A stretch of DNA of 64,000 nucleotides from positions 4,030,001 through 4,094,000 of the forward strand of contig NZ_BBWW01000001.1 in NCBI RefSeq assembly GCF_001485215.1. The letters run 5' to 3'. How positions within the stretch are numbered: the stretch's first letter is position 1; each line of letters opens with the position of its first letter. This DNA is from Leptolyngbya sp. NIES-2104 (lineage in GTDB: Bacteria; Cyanobacteriota; Cyanobacteriia; Leptolyngbyales; Leptolyngbyaceae). The position numbers were made by a program, and so were the translations under genes. The notes beneath the pieces were generated by a model. That model saw only the letters and a program-made list of their open reading frames with translations, was not told the DNA's origin and did no database searches. Positions 28,997 through 38,280 of the stretch are shown here, one piece after another.

Positions 28997-29992
28997 ATGA
29001 ACGCTCAAGAATTGCTACAACGATACAACTCAGGTCACCTAGATTTTGTCGGCAAAAACTTGGGAGGAATTGATCTAACCCATGCAGATTTGATCGGCTT
29101 AAATTTGTCTCAAGCTGATTTGAATCATGCAACTCTAATCTTTGCTTATCTCAATCGGGCAAATCTAACTCAAGTGAATTTTGCCTATGCAAATTTGAGT
29201 GGTGCAAACCTGAGCCAATCGAATTTATTCAACGCAAATTTACGCGATGCCGATCTGCATGGAGCAATTCTTTGTGGTGCGGATTTACGAGGAGCCGATC
29301 TTTCCCTGGCACTGATTCTAGATGCGAATTTAAGCGGGGCAGACCTGCGAAACGCGAATTTTAGTGGTGCGGATTTGCGGGGAGCCAATCTGAGAGGGGC
29401 GAATTTCCGCGAAGAGAAACGCAGCTATGAAGGCGCAAATTTACGCGGAGCAGATTTACGTGGAGCCGATTTACGCGGTGCAAATTTAACAGGGGCGGAT
29501 TTAACACGATCGAATCTCGCCGGAGCCAATTTGAGTGAGGCAAATCTTCGAGAAACCACACTCACCCAGGCAAATCTCAGTGAAGCCATTCTGACCGGAA
29601 CGTTTTTCACCGATGCCAATCTCACAGAAGCAAACTTGAGTCACGCGAATTTGAAAGATGCGAAATTAAATCGAACCACTCTCGCTCATGCCAATCTCCA
29701 ATCCGCAAATCTGACCGAAGCCACTCTAAATCACGCAAAATTGCACAAAGCAGATCTCTCATCTGCTACCTTGATTCGCGCCAAATTAAACCACGCTGAT
29801 TTGAGCCGCACGAATCTTCAAGCCGCGCTCTTGATCGATGCAGTCTTAGTCGAAGCTTATCTTGGACGTGCCGATCTCCGAGAGGCAAATCTCACTCACG
29901 CCAATTTTACGCGGGCAGAGATGAGTAGTGCGCTCGTGAGAAATGCGATCGTCCAAGGCATGATTCGACCCGATGGCACCGTTGAAAATTAA
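28997..29992 (+). CDS. Cytosolic pentapeptide-repeat protein
   Basis: 331 aa, almost entirely A(D/N)LxX repeats (about 55 of them: for example LRGADLRGADLRGANLTGA) after a 20-residue cap (MNAQELLQRYNSGHLDFVG). This cap is typical of cyanobacterial cytosolic pentapeptide proteins. A stretch REEKRSYEG at about residue 137 breaks the helix as a loop. No signal peptide. Probably co-transcribed with the three-repeat protein 13 bp upstream. Shares a TTAA joint stop with the convergent peptidase gene. Specific function unknown. Confidence 0.87.
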   Translation: MNAQELLQRYNSGHLDFVGKNLGGIDLTHADLIGLNLSQADLNHATLIFAYLNRANLTQVNFAYANLSGANLSQSNLFNANLRDADLHGAILCGADLRGADLSLALILDANLSGADLRNANFSGADLRGANLRGANFREEKRSYEGANLRGADLRGADLRGANLTGADLTRSNLAGANLSEANLRETTLTQANLSEAILTGTFFTDANLTEANLSHANLKDAKLNRTTLAHANLQSANLTEATLNHAKLHKADLSSATLIRAKLNHADLSRTNLQAALLIDAVLVEAYLGRADLREANLTHANFTRAEMSSALVRNAIVQGMIRPDGTVEN

Positions 29993-30888
29993 CGAGTCTT
30001 GGGAACTTGCGCCACCTGCATCGATTTGACCAATTCCGCCATTGCCGTTTCGAGGACAACCCCTGCATCCATCGCGACCCAACCATCTGTGGTCTGCTGC
30101 CGGACTTCAAAGTGCAGATGCGGACCCGTCGAATTTCCAGTACTTCCGACCCGTCCAATCACAGAACCCTGCTTCACAATGTCCCCAGGCTTGACAAAAA
30201 TCTCAGACAAGTGAGCGTATAAAGTTTGCTGTGCGCCTGCGTTATGTTCTAGCCCGATCGCTAATCCATACCCACCAAAGAAATCTGCCATGATCACCCG
30301 ACCTGTCAAAGCGGCTAATACGGGCGTTCCGAGTGGTGCACCGATATCCGTTCCAGTATGCAGTCGAGCATCGCCTGTAATCGGATGCAGTCGCCAACCG
30401 AAAATCGACGTGATCGGAGCCGGAATCGATAACGGAAAGATCAGTTTCAGATCGCCGTTGCCAATTCGACCGATCGGGCGAACGGTGCGATTGTAATAAT
30501 TCTGAACGGTGCCATAAGCAGACCCGACTGGATTCGGAGGGGTCACAGTGCTCCAATCAATGCCTTTGACCGACAGCTTAAAGCCACCGACTTCGACCGG
30601 AGCCACACTCACAGAATCTGTCGCTGCATATTGTTTGGGTGCAATTGGTTTCGCGATCGTCGTTTCCGGTGCAATTCGTTCGGTCGCGCCCAAACCGTAA
30701 TCGGTACGATCAATAAACGCATCGCTGCCCGCTGGAGTCGTTGGAGTTTGGGCAGTGGAAGGGTTAGGAGCAGGCATCGCATCGATCGCACTCTGAGTTT
30801 GAGCCTGACTGATTCCGCTAAACCCAATTAAACTGCCACATCCTGACAGCATAAGGATAAAGGTGGCTCTGAAGAAAGGTTGAGTCAT
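29989..30888 (-). CDS. M23-family metallopeptidase (LytM-like), exported
   Basis: 299 aa. Signal sequence with a lipobox-like LSGC (Cys17), so possibly a lipoprotein. A 120-aa linker precedes the C-terminal peptidase: LHTGTDIGAPLGTPVLAA supplies the H-x3-D zinc ligands and GPHLHFEVR the HxH motif, with GYGLAIGLEH between them. All M23 zinc ligands are present, so catalytic activity against peptidoglycan cross-links is expected. Location: periplasmic side of the envelope. Ends in a TTAA joint stop with the pentapeptide gene; TolC lies 72 bp upstream in the opposite coding order, same strand. Confidence 0.88.
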   Translation of the reverse strand: MTQPFFRATFILMLSGCGSLIGFSGISQAQTQSAIDAMPAPNPSTAQTPTTPAGSDAFIDRTDYGLGATERIAPETTIAKPIAPKQYAATDSVSVAPVEVGGFKLSVKGIDWSTVTPPNPVGSAYGTVQNYYNRTVRPIGRIGNGDLKLIFPLSIPAPITSIFGWRLHPITGDARLHTGTDIGAPLGTPVLAALTGRVIMADFFGGYGLAIGLEHNAGAQQTLYAHLSEIFVKPGDIVKQGSVIGRVGSTGNSTGPHLHFEVRQQTTDGWVAMDAGVVLETAMAELVKSMQVAQVPKTR

Positions 30889-30960
30889 AAGACGATTTTA
30901 GAGAACAACAGCGAATCGAGAGGCTCAAGTTTCATTTTGCCGGGAATTGCCAAAAATGGA

Positions 30961-32745
30961 TCAGGGACTGAGATTACTCACAGCGCGTCGGAGTTGTGCG
31001 AGTGCCAGATTGTAATTGATAATCGCACTGACTCGGTTACCTTGTGCCTGAGTGAGAGCGGCTTCAGCGCTAATGCGATCGGTCTGGGTTCCGACACCCG
31101 CCTGGAATCGGAGAATTGCCAGTCGTAGGGCTTCTTCTGCCTGTGCCACCGATTGCTGAGTGGTATTGATATTCGCCAGGTTCGCTTGCAAGTTGGAAAA
31201 CGCTTGCTCGACTTGGAAGCGGATCAAATTGCGGTTTTGGGCAAATCGGGCTTCGGCGATTTCGCGATCGCGCTCTCGCTGGCTGATCACGGCATTCGTC
31301 GCGCCGCCATCGAACAAATTCCAGCGGGCTTGCAGTGCCAAGTTGTAGCTGTCTGCGTTGTTTGTGCTGGTGTTGGTGGTTCCCGATCTCTGAAAATTGT
31401 AATTGCCTACCAGATTCAGCGTCACTCCGTTTTCTGCTCGTGCGGCTTGGATTTGCGCTTGGCTCACTTCTCGCTGCACCAGTTGTTGCTCTAGCTCTGA
31501 ACGGTTTTTATAAGCCAGCACAATGCTGTCTTCGAGTGGAATCGTCCAACTGCCCGCAGGTTGTACTGGGTCGGCAGTGGTGAGGGTGGCGGTTTCTGAG
31601 ATACTCAGAACCTGCGCGAGTTGCCGACGACTGACTTCCTGAGTGGCTTGAGCGTTGCGTAAGAGTTGTTGAGCGTTTGCCAGGTTCACTTCTGCCCGCA
31701 GCGTATCGAATCGGGTTCCTAAGCCAGCAGTTTCTTGCGCTCTAGAGTCTCTCAAGTTGGCTTCTGCGTTTCGGACTGCGGCTTCGTTGATCGCGACTTG
31801 AGCATCTGCGTTCTGTAAGTTGTAGTAATTCGTCGAAACCGTAAGGCGGACTTGTTCGCGGGTTTCTTCAAGCTGTAATTCGAGCGATCGCGATTGTCGT
31901 TCAGTGGCACGAATCTGCGCCTGAATCAAGCCAGACGTGAACAGACTGTAGTTGAGTTGAACACCCGTATTAAAAGCGGTACTGGTCGAATTGGGATCGA
32001 TCCCAGCAAGTTGCTGTGAGAAAGATGGCGTTTGTGAAATGAAGACGTTGCCCGATCGAGACAGGTTGGCGGTGAGTGCCAAGGTCGGAAAATTTGCGGC
32101 GCGGGCTTGACGAATGGCAGCGCGACTTTGCTCGACCTGTAGGCGTGAGACTTCTAAATCGCGGTTGTTGCGTTCTGCGAGTTCTAGCGCTTGCTGGAGG
32201 GTAATCGGTTGGACGTTGCGAACCTGGACTTCTCCGGGTCGGGTGGGAAATTGGAGGCGATTCGCAGCGGGATCGAGTCCAGGGGGAGTCGGAACGATTT
32301 GGTTCGCGCCGCCAGTTCCGGGGGTTTGGGGGGCGGGGGTGCTACCGGATGGAGGCTGTGGAGTGGGATTGCTGGGGGCGGGGGTGCTGGGGGATGGCGG
32401 TGATCCGGTTGTGGGAAGCGGGGCAGAAGGACGGGGTGACGGGGTGCCCTGAGCCGTTTTTGAAGTGGGTTTAGCGGGGGTAGGCTTAGCCACAGGGGGC
32501 GTTTGGGCGACGGTTCTTGGGGTGAGCGCAATGGCAAACGGTGGCGTTGGGTCGCCGTCGCGATCGTGGTTGGCTCCAAGCGTCAAGGGAGGCGCCACGG
32601 GAGCAGGGGGTTTGGAGGAAATGGATGAGGTGGAGGATTCCGGTTCGTCTTGAGTCGGGACAGGATTGGCAGATGCCGCTCCGATCGTTCCGACAGTCAT
32701 GCAAACTCCCACACCTAAAGCTAGTAATTCAAGAGACGGTTTCAT
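30961..32745 (-). CDS. TolC-family outer-membrane efflux protein
   Basis: About 594 aa from MKPSLELLALG. Signal peptide to about residue 30 (IGAASANP). An unusual region of roughly 130 residues follows, dominated by Pro/Thr/Ser/Gln. Two OEP repeats then make up the TolC barrel and helical tunnel: TLQQALELAERNNRDLEVSRLQVEQSRAAI for the first, and SIVLAYKNRSELEQQLVQRE for the second. Serves type I secretion or RND/ABC efflux. The proline-rich leader is longer than usual and may span peptidoglycan. No pump gene is adjacent. Confidence 0.9.
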   Translation of the reverse strand: MKPSLELLALGVGVCMTVGTIGAASANPVPTQDEPESSTSSISSKPPAPVAPPLTLGANHDRDGDPTPPFAIALTPRTVAQTPPVAKPTPAKPTSKTAQGTPSPRPSAPLPTTGSPPSPSTPAPSNPTPQPPSGSTPAPQTPGTGGANQIVPTPPGLDPAANRLQFPTRPGEVQVRNVQPITLQQALELAERNNRDLEVSRLQVEQSRAAIRQARAANFPTLALTANLSRSGNVFISQTPSFSQQLAGIDPNSTSTAFNTGVQLNYSLFTSGLIQAQIRATERQSRSLELQLEETREQVRLTVSTNYYNLQNADAQVAINEAAVRNAEANLRDSRAQETAGLGTRFDTLRAEVNLANAQQLLRNAQATQEVSRRQLAQVLSISETATLTTADPVQPAGSWTIPLEDSIVLAYKNRSELEQQLVQREVSQAQIQAARAENGVTLNLVGNYNFQRSGTTNTSTNNADSYNLALQARWNLFDGGATNAVISQRERDREIAEARFAQNRNLIRFQVEQAFSNLQANLANINTTQQSVAQAEEALRLAILRFQAGVGTQTDRISAEAALTQAQGNRVSAIINYNLALAQLRRAVSNLSP

Positions 32746-32894
32746 ACGATTTCGGTTCGCCCACGGTATCACGATCGATTAGAACTGTGTTGTAGCACAC
32801 TCGTTCTGAATTCTTTAGTTTTAAGCAGGATACCGCTTCTGGATGTCGATCGGCAAAGTTCCGGAGTTTCTTCAGACGAAATCCGCCAAAAAAT

Positions 32895-33644
32895 CTAGAG
32901 ATTTGGCAGATCGTCGATCGATAAAACTCGTCCGGATCGATACCGTTTTACTTCGTCTCCGAATCGAATTAGTAGCTGTCCTTCGTCGTCGATTCCGGCT
33001 CCTTTTCCGGTGCACTGCTTTCCCCCAGACTCGAAGACAATTGAGCGATCGAGGAGCAAATCTCGCGATCGAATTTCTGGCAGCAATGTTGAGAAAGCGC
33101 GATCGCAAAAGTTCATTAAATTAGTCCGAAGTTGCGCTAATAATTTTTCGCGATCGGGAACGTCGGCGGAAATGTCCTGTAGGCTAATCGCGTTCTGAAC
33201 GAATTCAGGTACCGTTTCGCAGTTCAGACCGATTCCAACCACAACTTGGGCTTGATCGGCTCGAATTCGAGATTCACACAAAATTCCCGAAAGTTTTCGA
33301 CCCGCTGCAAAAACGTCGTTTGTCCACTTGAGGCGAAGTGCGCCCTGCTGATCGGGGAGTAAAGTTTCGATCGCATGAATCACGGCAAGACCAGCAATTA
33401 GACTAAAACCGGGCAACTGAGAGATTGATAGTTCTAGGACAAAACTGGCAGTCAGAACACCGGAAGAAGAGATCCAACTGCGATCGAACTGTCCGCGTCC
33501 TGCGGTTTGATTGTGAGTAAAAATCGTGTCTCCGTGATGTAACTCAGAAAGGTGCTCTAATGCCCAAGTATTTGTGCTTTCGCAGCTTTCTAAATTGATC
33601 AGCCAGGGTTGCATTGTTTGTTCAAGTAAACGCGAATTGATCAT
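32895..33644 (-). CDS. birA: Biotin--[acetyl-CoA-carboxylase] ligase
   Basis: About 249 aa, without the N-terminal DNA-binding domain (a class I ligase). Core motifs: ESTNTWALEHL, TAGRGQFDRSWIS (the GRGRxGR-type biotinyl-AMP loop), LRLKWTNDVFAAGRKLSGIL with the catalytic KWPND-like KWTND, and VVGIGLNC. Attaches biotin to the acetyl-CoA carboxylase carrier protein. ATG 33644 is chosen because it overlaps the upstream stop as ATGA; ATG 33614 is the alternative. It is therefore coupled to the cyanoexosortase operon, an odd partner for a housekeeping gene. Confidence 0.93.
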   Translation of the reverse strand: MINSRLLEQTMQPWLINLESCESTNTWALEHLSELHHGDTIFTHNQTAGRGQFDRSWISSSGVLTASFVLELSISQLPGFSLIAGLAVIHAIETLLPDQQGALRLKWTNDVFAAGRKLSGILCESRIRADQAQVVVGIGLNCETVPEFVQNAISLQDISADVPDREKLLAQLRTNLMNFCDRAFSTLLPEIRSRDLLLDRSIVFESGGKQCTGKGAGIDDEGQLLIRFGDEVKRYRSGRVLSIDDLPNL

Positions 33645-34258
33645 ACTCTGAAGCGATCGCGTAATTTTGGGTAGAGCGTGAACCAGGTTTTTTCTAACAA
33701 TTCTCGATCGCGATTGGTTGTTGACAACTGCACCCACAAGCAGCGTTCATCTCTCAAATTGGTAGAGCTAAATAACCATAAAGCAATGCGATCGGGTCGA
33801 ATATCGTACAGATTCCGATTGCGAGCAAACTGAACTCCAGTAAACGTACTTTCGCCTTTTGGATTGATACAGGTACTAAGATAAGTGCGATTCTGATGGG
33901 TAAACAATCCGTAGAAGCCGTTTTTTTGCTGAATAATCGGCTGTGTTGGCACGATCGACTGATAAACCTGGAAATAATCCCGCACATCGCCATCGGTATT
34001 GATGATATGACGAATTTCGATATCGATCGTCGTTTGCTTCTGTTGATATTGATAAGTTCTACCACTTTGAAACGTCCTTTGATTGTCGTTGATCGGGCTG
34101 CTAGATTTTAATGACCAGTCCGGTAGATCCAGAGTTTGCGGGACTTCAAAGGTGGCTTGAATCGGCTTGTTTGGGTAGAAATGCGCTTTGATTAACACTG
34201 CGATCGTTCCCGCAGTCAGCACACAGATGTAGATGAACTTAAAGCGATCGTGCTTCAT
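33641..34258 (-). CDS. Cyanoexosortase A system-associated protein
   Basis: 205 aa with one N-terminal membrane anchor (FIYICVLTAGTIAVLIKA) and an extracytoplasmic domain starting at LDLPDWSLKSSSPI. The family is found next to cyanoexosortase A in cyanobacteria, and its counterpart EpsI/exosortase-C-associated proteins belong to the same type of locus. Later segments such as YLSTCINPKGESTFTGVQF and RCLWVQLSTT fit. Its start overlaps the exosortase gene by 20 bp and its stop overlaps birA by 4 bp. Presumed accessory factor for processing or exopolysaccharide. Confidence 0.88.
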   Translation of the reverse strand: MKHDRFKFIYICVLTAGTIAVLIKAHFYPNKPIQATFEVPQTLDLPDWSLKSSSPINDNQRTFQSGRTYQYQQKQTTIDIEIRHIINTDGDVRDYFQVYQSIVPTQPIIQQKNGFYGLFTHQNRTYLSTCINPKGESTFTGVQFARNRNLYDIRPDRIALWLFSSTNLRDERCLWVQLSTTNRDRELLEKTWFTLYPKLRDRFRV

Positions 34259-35036
34259 GAGGAAGTAAAACCTGTGAGGATAAACAGAAGATCACAACTG
34301 CGATCGTTGAAAACACAAGAGAACCATTGCCCACATGCCAATACTCGAAAGCAGCTTGATCGCCGAGTGCAACGAGCACTGCCATCAGAGCAACTCGAAA
34401 GGCATTCACTAAAAATGCGATTAATAACGCAAATCCGGGAATGAGAAATTTCTGATAGTGCTTTGTAGGCTGAAGGAAGAGATACATCAGCGCAACCCCG
34501 AAAAGCTGTAGCATTGTGGCAACTCCAGCACAAGCGGAATAAACCTCGATCGAGCCTTTTGGTAAGCTGACTAACACACCCTGAATTGAAACCTGAAACC
34601 CCAAAGCAGATAAGATACAACCTGAAACTTTTGCAGTGATTGATGAAGGATCTAAGAACAACAAAATTAAACCTGGCGGAATCGCGAAAATGCACAGAAT
34701 GAATAGTTCTTGCCAATGTTGTTTTAAGCCGCTAAAGCCTGACCCGATGAGGACTAGAGCCGCGATCGACAAAATCGGAAACACTCTGAGAAAAATATCA
34801 TTTCCAGAAATCGAAGCGCTTTTACTTAACACAGAAATGAGCATTAAACTACCAATACTCATCGAAGCTAAGTTGTTTGAGCATTTAAGCTGAATCTGTT
34901 TTTGACGCAATACGAGAATTGCCGCCGACCAGTATAGAAGACTAGAACCGATTAAGTCTGTGTTTTCGCTTCTCAGGACAAGGCTGAAATGTAACGTAAT
35001 CAAAGCAGAAAGCAAGCTGAGCAGTCCGTATTGCAT
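34239..35036 (-). CDS. crtA: Cyanoexosortase A
   Basis: 265 aa, about eight membrane helices. The transpeptidase-like triad of exosortases is intact: Cys169 in VYSACAGV, Arg214 in VNAFRVALM and His234 in YWHVGNGSLVF. Cleaves the PEP-CTERM sorting signal of surface proteins during transit through the membrane. The gene lies 93 bp downstream of the kinase-VIT-VWA gene, whose product ends with exactly such a signal, and overlaps its own associated-protein gene by 20 bp. Gene symbol follows the name of the family; note that crtA has other meanings in carotenoid literature. Confidence 0.9.
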   Translation of the reverse strand: MQYGLLSLLSALITLHFSLVLRSENTDLIGSSLLYWSAAILVLRQKQIQLKCSNNLASMSIGSLMLISVLSKSASISGNDIFLRVFPILSIAALVLIGSGFSGLKQHWQELFILCIFAIPPGLILLFLDPSSITAKVSGCILSALGFQVSIQGVLVSLPKGSIEVYSACAGVATMLQLFGVALMYLFLQPTKHYQKFLIPGFALLIAFLVNAFRVALMAVLVALGDQAAFEYWHVGNGSLVFSTIAVVIFCLSSQVLLPHEARSL

Positions 35037-35129
35037 TGATTTTGATCACGGATGGAATAAGAAAAGGGCACTTTGAATAGGCAGCTATCAAACACACTCA
35101 ACCCTACTGCAACAGTACCCTAGCAAAAT

Positions 35130-38093
35130 TTAAGGTTTTACCACCTTTGCCCGTCGCCGTCCAAATCGCCACCACAGAAGCGCGATCGCAACCAGACTTC
35201 CCGCAATTTCCGCAGGCTCAGGAACTTCCTCGGTTTGAGTTCCATTGTTCGGCTGCATATTTGGGGGAAGCTCAACCGGAACATTAACTTTCTGACCTGA
35301 ATTTGGTTCGACCCGCTGATTTTGGCTGATGGCAACAAAGGAGGTATACTTCGACATCAAGCGATAATCAAGTGCAGTTTCAGTAATCGCTTTCACACCT
35401 GCATCCGTTTCTTTCGCAAACATTTGATTGGATAGTTCTTTGATGCGCGATCGACCCCATAATTGAGCAATCCCACCCGATAATGAGTTCGTAGAGTTCT
35501 GAGCAAAATCGACGGGAACCCGTTTCTCGAATCGTGCGCCGCCTGCCGCTGTTCCGGTAATTTTGAGAGTGCCATCTATACGATCGCGCTTTTTACCAAA
35601 CAATACGATCGGCTGATTTGCGAACAAGTCAGGAATCTTTTGCGGATACATTTCTGGAGCTTCCCCGGTTCCTTCCCAGGTCACTTCAATGTTTGTTAAT
35701 ACCGGATTGTTGATTTGCTGGAAGAATTGTTCGACCACTTTATCAGAGGGTTTTCCTGGAATCACAATCTGAGAATTTCCGCGACCGAGTTCAGCCACTC
35801 GATCGATTAAAAATCGATTCACCGAGAAACCCACTCCGAAACTATACAAGCGATTTCCAGGCTTGAGATTTTTCTGCACTTCAGCAATGACGCGCTCATC
35901 ATCCCCGACTAATCCATCGGTTAGCAAAACAACACTGCGTAATCGCCCTTCTGGAGTCGGGGGAAACTTCAGGACTTCTTGAATGCCGTTAAATAGTTCA
36001 GAGCCGCCGTTTGCATCGATGTTGTTGATATAGTCGATCGCTCGTTTTCGATTCTCTGGAGTGTTCGCCAGAGGCTTAGCTGAAAGCTTCTGAGTGGTGC
36101 TTGCAAAATCGATAATTGTGAAGGTGTCATCTGGGTTTAGCCCCTTGATAAACCGTCGCATTAACTCTTTAGAAGCTTGGATCGGTTCACCGGATTGTGA
36201 GCCAGAAGTATCAATCAGGAAAACAATATCTTTCGGAACAATCTCGCTCTGCTGATAGTTCACCGCAGGAATTAGATACGTTGCAAAATGCCCGCCCCGC
36301 TGATCAACATCGGTTAGAGTTGTAGACTGTGCTTTGGTATCTGAAACCTGATACTGCAACACGAAATCTTTGTTCGGAATAGTATCCTCGTTCTTCAGTT
36401 GAATTCTTGTCGATCGACCTTCTTGCTGTGATTGAATTTGATGCGTTGTGGATTGGAGTCCTTTGATTGGCACACCTGCATCGATCTCGATCGTCATTCC
36501 GATATTTTGTCCGGGTCGCGCTGCTGGAGCGGATTTTGCCGGATTTTTCACCCCATTCATTGGATTGTATCGAGGCGCGACTACCATCGGAAACGCAAAC
36601 TCATAGCTACCTTTTTCAAACTTCAGATTTTCGGTATAGCGAATTTTAACATCAATTTTTTCGCCAGGTTTGATGTTAGCAAGTGATTGAGTAAACACAT
36701 TGTCGCGCTCTTGTTCTAACAGTCCTGCGGTTTTCCCTTCCTGCTTTGCGGCTTCAAATAGCTGCTTTGCTTCTTGACGCTTCTTGATCAAGCCGCGAAT
36801 AATGCGATCGCCCACTCGAATTTCCATATCATCGACTGCGGCTTCATCGGGCAGTGGGAACATATACACCGCTTCTAACGGGGTCTTAAAGGGATTCGTA
36901 AATGTTTGCGTAACTTCCACACGCGACACGTTACCCGTAACTCGCGCCATGACTTCCGTATGTTGCAATGGAAAGGATTGCTTCTCTCCGCTTTTGGTGC
37001 TGTATAACCCTGCGATCGTTGATTCTGATGCTGTTGGTGTGATGATATCCGGCGAAACTCTCTGAACGACCGGGGCGACGAATGTTCTTAAACCTCCGAA
37101 AGCTGCGATCGCAATCACTCCGGTAATACCAGCAACCACATAGCGTTTTTTGAATCGTCGGGGCTTCGATTTCAGGTCTTTTAGAACACTCTCAGCATTG
37201 GTGTATCGTTTGGTTGTTCCACTTTCTAGCAACTTATCGAGAATTGTTGCAAGCCAGGAACTAACAACGGTTTTGCGCTTCGGTTTGATGAATCCATCGC
37301 GAGTGGTTTCTTTGTTTAGATAGTGTCGCCACACCCACTTATTCTCACCGCTATCGAACAATTCAAAGGGCGGCATCTGAGTGAGTAAATGAATGCAAGT
37401 TACACCTAAGCTATAGAGATCACTTGCATAAATCGCTTTTCCTCGAACTTGTTCGGGTGCAGTGTACGCCGCAGAACCGATCATTGTTCCAGTTTTGCCT
37501 AAAGTTGTCTCAGTCGTGTACTTTGCTGCACCAAAATCAACGAGAACGAATCTGCGATCGCTCATTCTCCGCACAATGTTCTCAGGCTTGATATCCCGAT
37601 GAATCACTTGATGATCATGGACAAACTTGAGAATCGGTAAAATGTCCTGCAACAACTGTCGAATCTGAGTTTCGTTGAATGCTCCGACTTCTGCGAGTTC
37701 TTGCGCTAAGTTGCGACCATCTACAAATTCTTGAACTAAATACTGATTGCCTTCAACCTCGAAATAGTCCAGTAACTTTGGAATTTGTGAATGCTGTCCC
37801 AATGTTTCCAATCGCTGCGCTTCGAGTCGAAAGAGTTCAGCCGCTTTTTCAGAATTTCCCTGGGACTGTGGAAAGAACTGCTTAATCACACAGCGAGAAT
37901 TTTCCGCTTCATCGGTTACAAGCAGTGTTCGCCCAAATCCGCCTTGACCGATTAAGCGAATGGCGCGATATCGATCGAGTAACAATAACGGTGTTCCACA
38001 ATTCTTGCATTGAGTTGCATTGAGTGGATTTTCAGGCTGCTGACAGGTGGGATTAAAACAATGTGCGGTGTAGGTTGAACGGGTGGCTTGCAT
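35130..38093 (-). CDS. Ser/Thr kinase - VIT - VWA protein with PEP-CTERM tail
   Basis: About 987 aa. Domains in order: zinc ribbon near the N-terminus (HCFNPTCQQ ... CKNCGT); Hanks-type kinase with glycine loop GQGGFGRT, catalytic HRDIKPEN and DFGAAKY; one membrane helix (VVAGITGVIAIAAFGG, about residue 330); VIT domain (VEVTQTFTNPFKTPLEAVYMFPLP); VWA domain with the MIDAS motif DTSGS and LTDGLVGDDE; and finally VPEPAEIAGSLVAIALLWW followed by GRRRAK, a PEP-CTERM sorting signal. Kinase activity is predicted. The kinase would face the cytosol and the VIT-VWA half the outside, with the tail removed by the adjacent cyanoexosortase. ATG 38093 is preferred to 38129. Role: probable surface sensor; ligand unknown. 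Confidence 0.9.
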   Translation of the reverse strand: MQATRSTYTAHCFNPTCQQPENPLNATQCKNCGTPLLLLDRYRAIRLIGQGGFGRTLLVTDEAENSRCVIKQFFPQSQGNSEKAAELFRLEAQRLETLGQHSQIPKLLDYFEVEGNQYLVQEFVDGRNLAQELAEVGAFNETQIRQLLQDILPILKFVHDHQVIHRDIKPENIVRRMSDRRFVLVDFGAAKYTTETTLGKTGTMIGSAAYTAPEQVRGKAIYASDLYSLGVTCIHLLTQMPPFELFDSGENKWVWRHYLNKETTRDGFIKPKRKTVVSSWLATILDKLLESGTTKRYTNAESVLKDLKSKPRRFKKRYVVAGITGVIAIAAFGGLRTFVAPVVQRVSPDIITPTASESTIAGLYSTKSGEKQSFPLQHTEVMARVTGNVSRVEVTQTFTNPFKTPLEAVYMFPLPDEAAVDDMEIRVGDRIIRGLIKKRQEAKQLFEAAKQEGKTAGLLEQERDNVFTQSLANIKPGEKIDVKIRYTENLKFEKGSYEFAFPMVVAPRYNPMNGVKNPAKSAPAARPGQNIGMTIEIDAGVPIKGLQSTTHQIQSQQEGRSTRIQLKNEDTIPNKDFVLQYQVSDTKAQSTTLTDVDQRGGHFATYLIPAVNYQQSEIVPKDIVFLIDTSGSQSGEPIQASKELMRRFIKGLNPDDTFTIIDFASTTQKLSAKPLANTPENRKRAIDYINNIDANGGSELFNGIQEVLKFPPTPEGRLRSVVLLTDGLVGDDERVIAEVQKNLKPGNRLYSFGVGFSVNRFLIDRVAELGRGNSQIVIPGKPSDKVVEQFFQQINNPVLTNIEVTWEGTGEAPEMYPQKIPDLFANQPIVLFGKKRDRIDGTLKITGTAAGGARFEKRVPVDFAQNSTNSLSGGIAQLWGRSRIKELSNQMFAKETDAGVKAITETALDYRLMSKYTSFVAISQNQRVEPNSGQKVNVPVELPPNMQPNNGTQTEEVPEPAEIAGSLVAIALLWWRFGRRRAKVVKP

Positions 38094-38176
38094 AGTCGAG
38101 GAGAGAAACGACAATTGCGGACTACACACACCTTATTCAATGTCCAATGGTCGCGCAATACAGCGATTTCAAGAAT

Positions 38177-38215
38177 AGTTCAGCCTGATTTTTGTCAGAG
38201 TTCAGGAAAGTTCAG
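38177..38215 (+). promoter_or_regulatory. Three AGTTCAG direct repeats in divergent promoter region
   Basis: AGTTCAG occurs at 38177-38183, 38199-38205 and 38209-38215, spaced 22 and 10 bp, i.e. about two and one helical turns. They lie in the 187-bp gap between the divergent kinase-VWA and HTH-AAA genes, so they could be an operator for one or both. Unknown regulator. Confidence 0.35.
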
Positions 38216-38280
38216 CGTTGATCGATTGCCGCTCTGGAAAAAGTGAGTTTTAATGGGAGCGATCGTCTTGCGGGTGTTCG

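Noticed and set aside
32114-32579. Long antisense frames over the proline-rich TolC leader
   Set aside because: They mirror the low-complexity Pro/Thr/Ser coding of TolC and show no domain or ribosome-binding site.
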